The notes under the pieces: model-generated | The model's database searches: none | What the model saw: only the letters and a program-made list of their open reading frames with translations | Told to the model about the DNA's origin: nothing | Source: Brachionus plicatilis | Lineage: Eukaryota > Rotifera > Eurotatoria > Ploima > Brachionidae | Direction: 5' to 3' | Length of the DNA stretch: 64,000 bases | Assembly (NCBI GenBank): GCA_010279815.1 | Contig: QEOQ01000316.1 | Location: forward strand, 625,688 to 689,687 | Program-made: the position numbers and the translations under genes | In this document: positions 55,223 through 64,000 of the stretch, piece after piece | Position numbering within the stretch: position 1 is the stretch's first letter | How the letters are laid out: each line of letters begins with the position of its first letter

Positions 55223-56620
55223 CTGTGATTTCTGTCCTGGCATCGTCGACAGGGTCACTGTTTCCTGTCTAGGAGGCAACAGCGGGTTGTGATGGGTCAG
55301 CACACAGCCGATTGGGTCGATGTTTCGAGTGGTGTCCCCCAAGGCAGCGTCCTCGGTCCGCTCCTGTTCGTCATCTTCATCAACGATATGCCCGCGGCAG
55401 TCAGCCATCTAGTCAAACTATTCGCCGACGACAGCAAACTGATCGCAACGATACGCAGTGCCAACGACCTAACCACACTGCAACTCGACCTCGACGCTCT
55501 ATCCGAGTGGTCGAATACTTGGCGAAGCTCTTCAATGTGAGCAAATGTAAGGCGATGGACTTCAGCAAGTCCGGCAAGATCAACCACGCACTGCCTGAAC
55601 TAAATATGGGTGAGAATGATTCCAGGAGCGCGCTCGCCCTCGTCGACACGGAAAAGGATCTGGGAGTCACATTCGCACGTAACTTGAAGTTTTCTAACCA
55701 CATTAAAAATCAAGTCAACAGAGCCACAGGAATACTCGGCCAGTTGAAGAGATCTTTCAGGTTCTGAACCTTAGATACGTGCAGGACCCTTTACTATGCC
55801 TATGTTAGACCCCACCTGGAATACGCCGCTGTTGTCTGGTCCCCCCTAGCAAGAAAGACGCCAAGATGCTGGAGCAGGTGCAGACGAGGGCCACCAAACT
55901 GGTACCCCGTATCAAGAACTTGAGCTACGAAGATCGCCTTGCCGTCCTTGGTCTAACTTCCCTCCACGAGCGCCGGGTACGTGGAGACCTGATCCAGATG
56001 TTTAAGCTCGCCAAAGGCATCAACGAAGCGGAATGGGTGAACCCTCCGGTTCCAGCAAACTCACTCTCCCTCACCGGACCGGCCAGAGGCATCAGAGGTC
56101 ATGCGAGAAGACTGTCCGGCCAGGCCTACACCAAGTGTCTACAAAGAGCCAATACATTCACGAACAGAGTGGTTAATGAATGGAACTCCCTGCCTGCCTC
56201 CGTCGTCAACTCCACCTCGGTAAACCAGTTCAAGAACCGATACGACGCCTACCGGTCTTGGACCCAAACTACCGCTCCATAGACACCAAAAACAACAATT
56301 TTATTTTTATTCGTTCTTCGATATAAAACACTAGATCACAACACTTTGATATTTACTTTTTAACACTATATATCAATTGTATACTAAATATAATTCTTTC
56401 TTTTTCGTATTAGAATGTATTTCCAGTTTTTTTATTCTTGTAAAAATTAATTAACTTTTTTGACCCTAAATTTTTTATTGTATATTTCTATCAGTGTTTT
56501 ATCTCAATAGTGCAACGAGCTACCATAGGAGACCTCTCATGTAGGCGCCTCCGCTAGATAGTCATGCTGTAGCTTTTTTATAATAATTATAATATGTAAT
56601 AAATTGATTTTTAATTTTTA
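55223..56620 (+). mobile_element. GC-rich 5'-truncated LINE fragment
   Basis: Encodes the RT from the palm onward: RRQQRVVMG, SSGVPQGSVLGPLLFVIFIN, the catalytic LFADDSKLIA, then after a frame change near 55530 FNVSKCKAMDF and EKDLGVTFARNLKFSNHIK, a stop near 55767, and the C-terminal LEQVQTRATKLVP, ERRVRGDLIQMFK and FTNRVVNEWNSLP to TAG at about 56281. Base composition of the coding part contrasts strongly with the AT-rich host DNA. The 3' UTR is AT-rich and probably ends near 56620. Broken by at least two frame changes. Confidence 0.85.
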
Positions 56621-56741
56621 TTTTTACCTTACTTATTTAAGTACAAACAAATAAATTAAAAACGCTACTGTAAGACAAGTAATTACGCTATGGTATTTAT
56701 ATAATAAGAGATCTATATTTTGAAATGTTAATTTTTCAATT

Positions 56742-57150
56742 TTAAAAATTATTATTCATAGGGTTTTTTTTTTTTTCTTTTTCTTCTTCAATTTGACTAG
56801 AAGTTAGACATGTATAAATATTTAAAAAATCAGGAATAAAAGAAGAAATTACTAGGTAGCAATTACACAATGGAGTTGGATATTCGATATATCTTGATTC
56901 GAAACCTTCTCTGTGTTCTTCCACCAGTCTAACGATCAGTGGAACAGAATGACTCAACTCAAAACATATCTCTCACTCAACTCAAAAAGTCGATTTGTAA
57001 CTTTAAGTATTTTAAGTTTATTGTAGGCCTCTTCGTGCATAATATATGAGGGTGTATCATATTTCAGCTTCAAAATAGATCGAACTGCTGAATTTTGAAT
57101 TACTTGTATTTTTTTTATGTTAGTTTCTTGGTATGAATTTAAACATGAGG
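56742..57150 (-). pseudogene. LINE RT C-terminal relic (same family as 25223-25600)
   Basis: Minus-strand frames read SCLNSYQETNIKKIQVIQNS, then AVRSIL, NRLFELSERYV and, in another frame, VPLIVRLVEEHREGFESR. These correspond in order to the relic at 25.2-25.6 kb. Confidence 0.7.
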
Positions 57151-58640
57151 TTGTGGATACGATCAAGACCAGACTCCCCTTTTTCTTTAAGTTTTTTTAA
57201 AGCTTTGGTAATTTCTAAGAGAGTGAAAGGTTCATATAGACTATTTTGTAATTTATTTTTTACTATATCCCTTATTGTTTATGAAACTTCACAATTATCA
57301 TCAGATTCAACAAAATCAAGATTAGGGCTAAAGGTTGTGGCTAAAAAATCACCAAAAATTTTTCCTTTTTCTGTGTCTGAATTATATTCTTTGCCATCTT
57401 TAAATTATGATGGTATTTGTCTTGTAAGTTTTTTTGTCCTGAACTTATTTATTTGCCTCCAAAAAGGTCTACTTGAAAGTAGATTTTTTCCTATTTTATT
57501 CATAAACTCGAGCCAGTTTTGATTCCAAAATTCTTTAAGACCGAGATGTGGCTCAGATGTCAGCTTATTAACTGATACCTTTAGAGAAGGACATCTTGAT
57601 TTTTGGAAAAGCTTTCTCATTTTCCTTCGTTCTTTAATTAATATTATAATATTTTTTGGTAAGCTAGATTTAAAAAACTTTTAGGAGTAGAGGGGTCTAC
57701 TTTTTTGAGCAGCAAAAATGATCTTTTTTGAGATGTGTTCATTTAGCTCGTCAATATTTTCCGTATAACTATTGTGTTGGCTTGAAGACTTAAGTAGATC
57801 TTGGTAGAGTCCCCAATTCGCTTTTTTAAAATTACAATTAGAATTCGAACAATTAACTTTGATAGTATGCTCAACTGAAATGAATGCTTGAATAGGAAAA
57901 TGATCACTCAACATATCATCATCTATAAGAACCATGAAGTCGTGAACTCTATCTGAGAGTGAAGATGGGATCAAAAAAATATCAAGGACTTCATAATATT
58001 CCGTCTTAAATCTATTATATGTTGGTGTCTTATCGTTAATTACTGAGAGGTTGAGCTTGTTAATAATTTTCTCTAAGATAAGGCCATTCTGATTTTCTCT
58101 CAAACAACCTAAACTTTTTGTCTTCGCATTCATATCACCTCCTATTATGAAATTTCCACATTTCCTTGATATTTCAGGGAAAAGTTCGAAAGGGAGTTCA
58201 ATATTTGGTGGATTGTAAAGAATAAAGACAAAAAATTGTGTATTTTTTAAGCTTATCTTGATACAAAATAGTTCTGCAGAAAACTTATCAAATGAATTTT
58301 CTTGTTTAAATTCAATTACTTCTTTTACTAAAACAGCTACTCCCCCACCATGTTTATTTCGAGCCTTAACTAATGATACCTAATTTTTAAAATTAAAGTA
58401 GAAGTCTATTTCACTATGATTTACTTTTATCTCATTAAGGAGAACAATGTCGGGGCAATTTTGAGCTAAAAACTCTTTTAAAAGATGAATCCTATTTGGT
58501 AAATGAAAACAATTCCAATGTGTAAAAACAAACTTGTTTTTTAAAGAAAGTTGATTTAAAAAGTTTATTTTTGTTGTTTTCTTTGATTGCTTGGTTTGCA
58601 TACTTTTTAGCCTTAAATCTCGCACAAGAAAAGCGCTACA
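57150..58640 (-). pseudogene. LINE endonuclease domain and linker, inverted relative to its RT
   Basis: A single minus-strand frame from 58625 down to about 57180 with in-frame stops only (TAG at 58380-58382, TAA at 57681 and 57405, another further on). APE-type endonuclease motifs: THWNCFHLPNRIHLLKEFLA, PDIVLLNEIKV, GGGVAVLVK, NFIIGGDMNAK and the SDHFP end near 57900. Towards 57160 it reads ALKKLKEKGESGLDRIHNLM, which is where a non-LTR RT domain starts, and then breaks off. The rest of an RT is found on the other strand from 58669. Confidence 0.75.
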
Positions 58641-58668
58641 ATTTTACAAATGTATTCTTCTAAATAAA

Positions 58669-60180
58669 TACCAAAAGAATGGAAATCGGCCTGTGTTACT
58701 TCATTGTTTAAGCGTAAAGGTAATCCTGAAGGTGTTCACAATTATCGTGGAATATCGGTTCTTTCAGCTTTGCCTAAGCTATTTGAGAAATTACTAGCGG
58801 GTCAAATAAGCAAGTATCTAGAAAAAAACAATCTACTATCAAACAATCAGCATGGTTTCAGAGAAAATTTCAGTTGTGAGACAGCTTTCCACGAAATTCT
58901 CACTGAAATGAATAATACAAGAAGATCAAGAACTATTGGAATCTACCTATTTATTTTCTTTAAAAAAGCGTACGATTCAGTTAACTCGTCACTTTTATTT
59001 GCTAAACTAAGATTTTATAGATTTGATTCGTCAGCTATTAATCTAATTGAGGATTATTTTTCAAATAGAACTCAAAGAGTAAATTACAACAAAATATTAT
59101 CAAGTCCTCTCGAGTTGAACATTGGAGTCCCTCAAGGAAGTGTGCTAGGTCCATTTTTTTTCTATTATTCATAAACGATCTTGAGTATTATGTACGCGAT
59201 TTCAATTGTAAATTCTTTGCAGACGACACAATCCTATCACAAAATGGCTTTAATTTTGATAATCTAATTAAGCGATTTTTGAATTCATGTAACTGTCGTT
59301 TAACTTAGTGTGAATTCAATCGTATCGACATCAATTGGTTCAAAACAAAAATTTTGATTGTCTCGAATAAATGAGGGTTAATTATCTCTAATGAATTAAT
59401 GATGAATGGTAACAAAGTTGAAATTTTTTTATCCTTTAAACTTCTAGGTGATACGATCGATAGAAAATTAAGCTTTTTAGAGAATGAATCGGAAATTAGA
59501 AAACAAATAAACCAACGACTTTACTTAATCAATAAACTTTTTTTCTTATCATTCAAAGTCAAAGTCCAATTTTTTAAGTCATTTATCCTACCGTGTTTTG
59601 ATTATGTATCAACTATTTATATTTATTTTCCAAATAAATCATTACAAAAAATATTAAATACATTAAATTTCTGTTTGGCAAAATTGTTAGGACTTAAACT
59701 CATCCATATAAAAACAAGATAATTGATCTGAACGAATTCAACAATCAACCTGAGAGCTATAATCTGAATAATTTTCAGCATAGACTTTTTTTAAGGATAT
59801 GTAGTTTTGTATTCAGAATTATCAATGAAGTCAATGTGCCAAAAAATTTAAAATCATGTTTTACAAAAAATTTAATGACAAATAGAGGTTATCAACTGCG
59901 CAATGATTTTGAGTTCAGAATACCGAGTATTGGAAAATATAACTCAATTATAGAAGTTACTTTTTCACATTTTTTTCCAAAATTTGCCAATAAACTCGTG
60001 CTTCGTGATTTAAGCTTGACTCGGCAAACGTTTGAAATAAGGGTAGCAAATAATGCAAACAATTTAGTTACCTCTGTGTCAGGTCGGAGCCGTTGCTCGT
60101 AAAGGTACATGAAAAGGAGATGAGCGCCTCCCCATTATCCACTAGGATAGAAAGGGACATATTATTATATTATTATAATA
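58669..60180 (+). pseudogene. LINE RT half on the plus strand (with 3' tail)
   Basis: Starts at PKEWKSACVTSLFKRKG and continues through NYRGISVLSALPKLFEKLL, HGFRENFSCETAF, KKAYDSVNSSLL, NIGVPQGSVLGP and FFADDTI (about 59217), then a thumb region, and ends after RGYQLRNDFEFRIP and RVANNANNL. Several stops and frame changes. A 3' UTR and an ATTATT-type tail lie at 60110-60180. Confidence 0.75.
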
Positions 60181-60485
60181 TTCAAACCTTTTATTAAAAA
60201 AAAAAAAACTTATTATTTTATTTTAAATTTTTATATAACTAAATGGTACGGCTTCTCTTTTGAGATTGGCGATGGCCTTTTGTCCGTATGAGAAGACATA
60301 AAAGGAATAAATATTCAATTTATTCAATAAAATATTTTAATTGTGTAAAAAGATAGGAATCGATTCAAACAAAATAATATTGAATCTAAAAAATTTAGTC
60401 AAGCATATTCTTTGCGTGGGTATAAATGACATAAAAGCTTTTGAACATGAATTATTTTCTACACTTAGAAATTACAATCATCAAA

Positions 60486-61262
60486 ATGAGCCACCGATCA
60501 TCAGCTACTACTTTGGAGTGCGAACAAGTCTTGTGCTGCGAGCCGGCCAGAATTAAAGTCAAGAAGACTGTGCAAGAAGTTCAACCTGTTGAGGAAATTG
60601 TGCCAAGAGAAACAATTAGAAGATGGAACGAAATTGTGCCAAGAGAGGAAATCGTCCGATGGAACGAAATCATACCAAGAGAAGAAGTTGTACGAACTGT
60701 GGAAGTGAGACGTGTGCCAAGAAGACAAAGACAGCGAGTAAGATGCTACGAGCCAATGATTTTGATTTGTGAAAGAATCGATGAGCATCCATCAAGATCA
60801 CACGCCATCACAACTCACTTGACTTCACCAAAATTGACTTTGCCACAAAGCACTGCTCCCCATTTGACACAAACCAGATTGACCAGATCACAGGCATCTG
60901 CTGTCACCGCAGCTCAAACCCAATCGGTAGCTCAAAGCCAAGCAGCTCAATCACAGGCAGCTCAATCACAAGCATTGACTAGCCAGTCGGCCCAAGCTTC
61001 ACAGCCAAGAGTCACCCCAGCTCCATCGCTAGCCCAATCTGCCAGAGCCACTCCAGCTCCATCCCAAGCCCAATCTGCCAGAGCCACTCCAGCTCCATCG
61101 CAAACTGCTGCTCCATCACCTGCTCCATCAGCTCGTTCTTCACAGGCTGCTTCTTCTAGATCATCCCAAAGCTCGAAAAAATCGAGTGTTTCTTCTTCAA
61201 GTCAATCAACAACAAGCAACAAATCCAACTTGACTGTCCAAGAATATGATTATGAAGAATAA
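60486..61262 (+). CDS. RWNEIVPREE-repeat protein with Ser/Ala/Pro/Gln-rich tail (copy 3)
   Basis: A single exon of 258 codons from ATG at 60486, TAA at 61260-61262. It differs from copy 1 by lack of the six-residue CCEPVI-type duplication, by Met-Ile for Met-Val before LICERIDEH, and by one Val/Ala exchange (SVAQ); most other differences are synonymous. Domain layout is as in copy 1: Cys-rich start, three xEIVPRE units, basic patch, long low-complexity tail, acidic end. Intact, so at least two copies can be expressed. Confidence 0.82.
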   Translation: MSHRSSATTLECEQVLCCEPARIKVKKTVQEVQPVEEIVPRETIRRWNEIVPREEIVRWNEIIPREEVVRTVEVRRVPRRQRQRVRCYEPMILICERIDEHPSRSHAITTHLTSPKLTLPQSTAPHLTQTRLTRSQASAVTAAQTQSVAQSQAAQSQAAQSQALTSQSAQASQPRVTPAPSLAQSARATPAPSQAQSARATPAPSQTAAPSPAPSARSSQAASSRSSQSSKKSSVSSSSQSTTSNKSNLTVQEYDYEE

Positions 61263-61420
61263 ATTCAAAATCGATTAGCTAATAGGCAACTATTTCTGTT
61301 TAGTTGGTAGTAGAAAATTTTATTACCCAAAAGTGACAAAATTTTTTTTTATTTCAATAAACAATTAAATACAACAATATTTTTTTATTTTAGTTTTAAT
61401 CATTTATTTTGGTAAAAATT

Positions 61421-61437
61421 CGTCCCTAGGTGGATTC

Positions 61438-61474
<37 letters not shown>

Positions 61475-61494
61475 GCCGATTGCGCCATAGAGAC
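61421..61494 (-). tRNA. tRNA-Asn (anticodon GTT), cassette copy 3
   Basis: Identical over 74 nt to the other copies, convergent with the gene at 60486, 158 bp beyond its stop. Confidence 0.97.
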
Positions 61495-62169
61495 TTATTT
61501 TATTTTTATGAAGACATTTTTTCTTTGTCATTTTTATTTGAGGCTTAGTATTGAAATAAAAGAGAAATTTTTTTTAAGATTATGTAAAAAATATGGATCG
61601 GCTGGTACTTGAATTTAAATTTTTTTTTTTATTTCATCAGTTAATTATTATTAATGAGATAAATGGTTTCCCACAAACTAAAAACTTTTCACCACAAATC
61701 ACTACAAAACACAATTTTTTTGAGCCGAATTCACAAAAAAAAAGAATTTTTACATATTTAACCAAATAAGTGGTTAACACAAATTTTTTTTTGGTGACAA
61801 AAAAATTTGATAAATCTGTTAAATAATTTTTTCAAATAGTGTTTATAAAATTTTATATAAAAAAAATTAAATATTAAATTAACAAAATAATTAAATTGAA
61901 ATCTATTTTAAGGAAAACAAATTAATTAGCTAATTTTGGATAACCTTTTGTAGGCTTATTAACAAATCCGTCGGATTCTCATATAATATTAGCCCTGCAC
62001 TATTCAATGAATTGCTAGTGTTTTTTCTTTTTAGTTTTATTTTTTTGTATTTTTAATCTCCAAAAATTTGGAATTTTTATTTATTACGTAAAATCATAGG
62101 CATTGCATTATCTAAAATATTAGGTGGCAGTTTTTAATAGATATTGAAAAAAATTTGTGCTTAAAAGTT

Positions 62170-62285
62170 TTTTTATTTGTGGAGAGCAGTTTTTGTCTTA
62201 GTCAAGTTATTTTTGTGCTGAATATTTTTTCTTTGTGGGGAAAATTTTTTTATTTGTGGGTGACAGTTTTTTGTTTGTGGGGACT
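62170..62285. repeat. 21-bp repeat array in inverted orientation
   Basis: GTGGGG-type cores begin at 62235, 62256 and 62277 (21-bp steps), with weaker ones at 62179 and 62215. The complement reads TCCCCACAAA followed by A-rich sequence, i.e. the same unit as at 45656 and 54840 but on the opposite strand. Confidence 0.6.
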
Positions 62286-63169
62286 AGGTAGACCAATTAT
62301 TAATATATAGTGTGTTCTCTATTTTATGATCTCCAATTTTGTACTCAAAGTAGAATTACACTGAAAACATAATCCTTTTCTTGATAAATTTTTTCGAATT
62401 TGTGACCCCCTTTTTTGTGACTATTCGAAATTATGACATGATAATAAGACAAAAAAAGGAACAAATTGTAATTCTTTTTCAGGTAAATCACGTTAAGTTG
62501 AAGGGCGGTCGTAAAAAGTTTCGACTTAACCGTAAGAAAAAAAAATTAAGAAAAAAGTATTATTAATAGTTGAAATTTTTATTACTAATGGGATAAGTTG
62601 TGAAGTACGTAAATTTTAATTGCTTTATTAGTAAATCAAGAAAGCTTGACTCAATCTGATTTAGATTTGCAATTGTAACTATAGGTCCATTAAGTTTCTA
62701 GTAGAAAAATAACTTAATTCTTGAAATAAATTATAAAGCTTCACTTTGAGACTGTATCGTCTGTTCGTCATATTCATCTTCTTGTTCAACTTGTTCAATT
62801 CACTTCAGTTACTCAAAGTCAATTAGTTCTTGATGATCAGAGTTGTGAATATTTTAAAATTATGTCCTTTTCTTCTCGTGGATTATTTTCATCAGCACAT
62901 GGAATATTTTCGTCATCTTTTTCAGATCTAGTAAAGATGAATCCGGGTAGAAAAAATTTGATTTTAATTAAATTATTAAAATTATACATTTTTTGATTTT
63001 TTGGATGACTTGTACATTAAATTATTTTTAAATAAAATTTTCTTATGACCCTCTTTTTTATGGCTAAAATTTGGATTACACTGACACGTCACAAAACATT
63101 CATGGACAATAATTTGTATTATACAACTTAAATATATTCTAGTCAACTTTTCGATTTTTCAATTATTCT

Positions 63170-63700
63170 CTTTTATTACTCATTCAACTATTCAACTATT
63201 CAATTTTTCAACTTTCCATTTTTTCAACTTTTCATTTATTCAACTTTTCAAATTTTCAATTATTCAATTTTTCAACTTTTCATTTATTCAACTTTTCAAA
63301 TTTTCAATTATTCAATTTTTCAACTTTTCATTTTTTCAACTTTTCATTTATTCAACTTTTCAAATTTTCAATTATTCAATTTTTCAACTTTTCAAATTTT
63401 CAATTATTCAATTATTCAACTTTTCAAATTTTCAATTATTCAATTATTCAACTTTTCAAATTTTCAATTATTCAATTTTTCAACTTTTCTTTTTTTCAAC
63501 TTTTCATTTATTCAACTTTTCAAATTTTCAATTATTCAATTTTTCAACTTTTCATTTTTTCAACTTTTCATTTGTTCAACTTTTCAAATTTTCAATTATT
63601 CAATTTTTCAACTTTTCATTTTTTCAACTTTTCATTTATTCAACTTTTCAAATTTTCAATTATTCAATTTTTCAACTTTTCAACTTTTCAAATATTCTTT
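63170..63700. repeat. AT-rich minisatellite of TTCAACTTTTCA-type units
   Basis: About 0.5 kb built almost only from TTCAACTTTTC, AAATTTTCAATTATTCAA and TTTTTCAACTTTTCATTT blocks. Blocks are combined in a higher-order pattern with repeats of about 31, 48-50 and 66 bp. No coding sense. Confidence 0.9.
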
Positions 63701-63902
63701 TTTTAAAACTAATTCATTTATTCAACTATTCAATTTTTCTTTCATTCCATTTTAAAACTTTATTAAAACAAAAAATATATAATAAAACGCATGAAAAAAA
63801 TAAAGTATATAGCGAATTATAATTCAGAGCATTTTTTGATTTTGAAACAATCAAGTTAACCCAGTATATTAACAAAAAATTTTAAAACAATATAATTTGT
63901 AG

Positions 63903-63984
63903 GTTAAAGAAATCTAATTTTAAAATTAACCATATATTGACATTGTCAATTTAAGGTTTATTTTAAAATTAGATTTCTTTTAAC
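63903..63984. repeat. Short inverted repeat (~24-bp arms)
   Basis: GTTAAAGAAATCTAATTTTA at 63903 is mirrored by TAAAATTAGATTTCTTTTAAC ending at 63984 with a one-base indel. The loop is about 35 bp. Confidence 0.65.
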
Positions 63985-64000
63985 AAAATTTTAGATAAAA

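Larger units (their letters stand above)
60305..61925. repeat. Duplicated cassette, copy 3
   Basis: Collinear with copy 1 from AATAAATATTC to AAAACAAATT. Internal deletions shorten the 21-bp array (about 61668-61705, two units) and part of the following AT-rich stretch. Confidence 0.9.
61926..64000. other. AT-rich spacer with repeat arrays
   Basis: Contains the inverted 21-bp array (62170-62285), the minisatellite (63170-63700) and a small foldback at the end. Minus-strand acidic frames at about 62740-62940 (EQVEQEDEYDEQ, EKDDENIP) might be a transposase relic but have stops. Confidence 0.45.

Noticed and set aside
60341..60556. Open frame of 71 codons overlapping the start of the repeat-protein gene (also at 44298-44531)
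   Set aside because: Shared by both cassette copies because the DNA is duplicated; it has no similarity, and the RWNEIVPREE frame is the one supported by composition and by the paralogue at 26203.
61668..61705. Independent regulatory element in cassette 3
   Set aside because: It is just the shortened 21-bp array shared with the other two cassettes.
62381..62566. 61-codon frame ending in a Lys/Arg-rich stretch
   Set aside because: No similarity, AT-driven composition, and overlap with a small inverted repeat (GTTAAGTTGAA...GACTTAAC) suggest non-coding sequence.
1..64000. CRISPR arrays, prokaryotic operons or phage genes
   Set aside because: No regularly spaced palindromic repeats with unique spacers; genes are spliced and metazoan. 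The regular arrays found (20 and 21 bp) have no spacers.

Overview
This is a very AT-rich stretch of an animal nuclear genome. Genes are spliced with mostly short GT-AG introns of about 45-60 bp, five identical tRNA-Asn genes and one tRNA-Ser are present, and transposable elements are abundant. Metazoan single-copy genes (PSMD11, CEP44, FAM221, TFIIA-gamma, MRPL46), an ABCG transporter, a CAP protein and chitinases with peritrophin-A domains, together with extreme AT content, tiny introns and Penelope/LINE/Ty3 elements, fit a monogonont rotifer (Brachionus-like). That placement is inference; no marker here proves it.

Layout. 1-2.5 kb: AT-rich spacer with a 0.6-kb foldback. 2.5-13.3 kb: tRNA-Ser and three paralogous secreted GH18 chitinases (minus, plus, minus), with tRNA-Asn genes upstream of the second and third. 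Between the second and third lies a nest of elements: a LINE 3' fragment carrying two different small inverted-repeat elements with target duplications, then a Penelope-like element interrupted by another LINE 3' fragment. 15-22 kb: PSMD11 (minus), a CAP/SCP protein and a FAM221 protein. 22-31 kb: long spacers, a small RWNEIVPREE-repeat protein and CEP44 (minus). 31.2-33.6 kb: a LINE with a 783-codon open reverse-transcriptase frame. 34.3-41 kb: TFIIA-gamma, MRPL46 and an ABCG half-transporter in five exons.

44-62 kb is a repeat-rich accessory region. One cassette (RWNEIVPREE-repeat gene, tRNA-Asn on the opposite strand, 21-bp tandem repeat) occurs three times; the middle copy is truncated and fused to a LINE fragment. 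Just after the first cassette, an NHL-repeat coding sequence is split by a 4.6-kb Ty3/gypsy-type LTR retrotransposon with near-identical LTRs and a target duplication. Between the second and third cassettes lie a GC-rich LINE fragment and a LINE whose endonuclease half (minus) and reverse-transcriptase half (plus) lie back to back, as expected of a twin-primed insertion. The last 2 kb are spacer with an inverted 21-bp repeat array and a 0.5-kb AT-rich minisatellite.

The chitinases probably act together outside the cell on chitin, one of them likely without catalysis. PSMD11, MRPL46, TFIIA-gamma and CEP44 are unrelated housekeeping genes with no operon-like organisation. No CRISPR array, rRNA gene or prokaryotic-style operon was seen. 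Exon boundaries were assigned by eye from frame continuity, GT-AG sites and family similarity.
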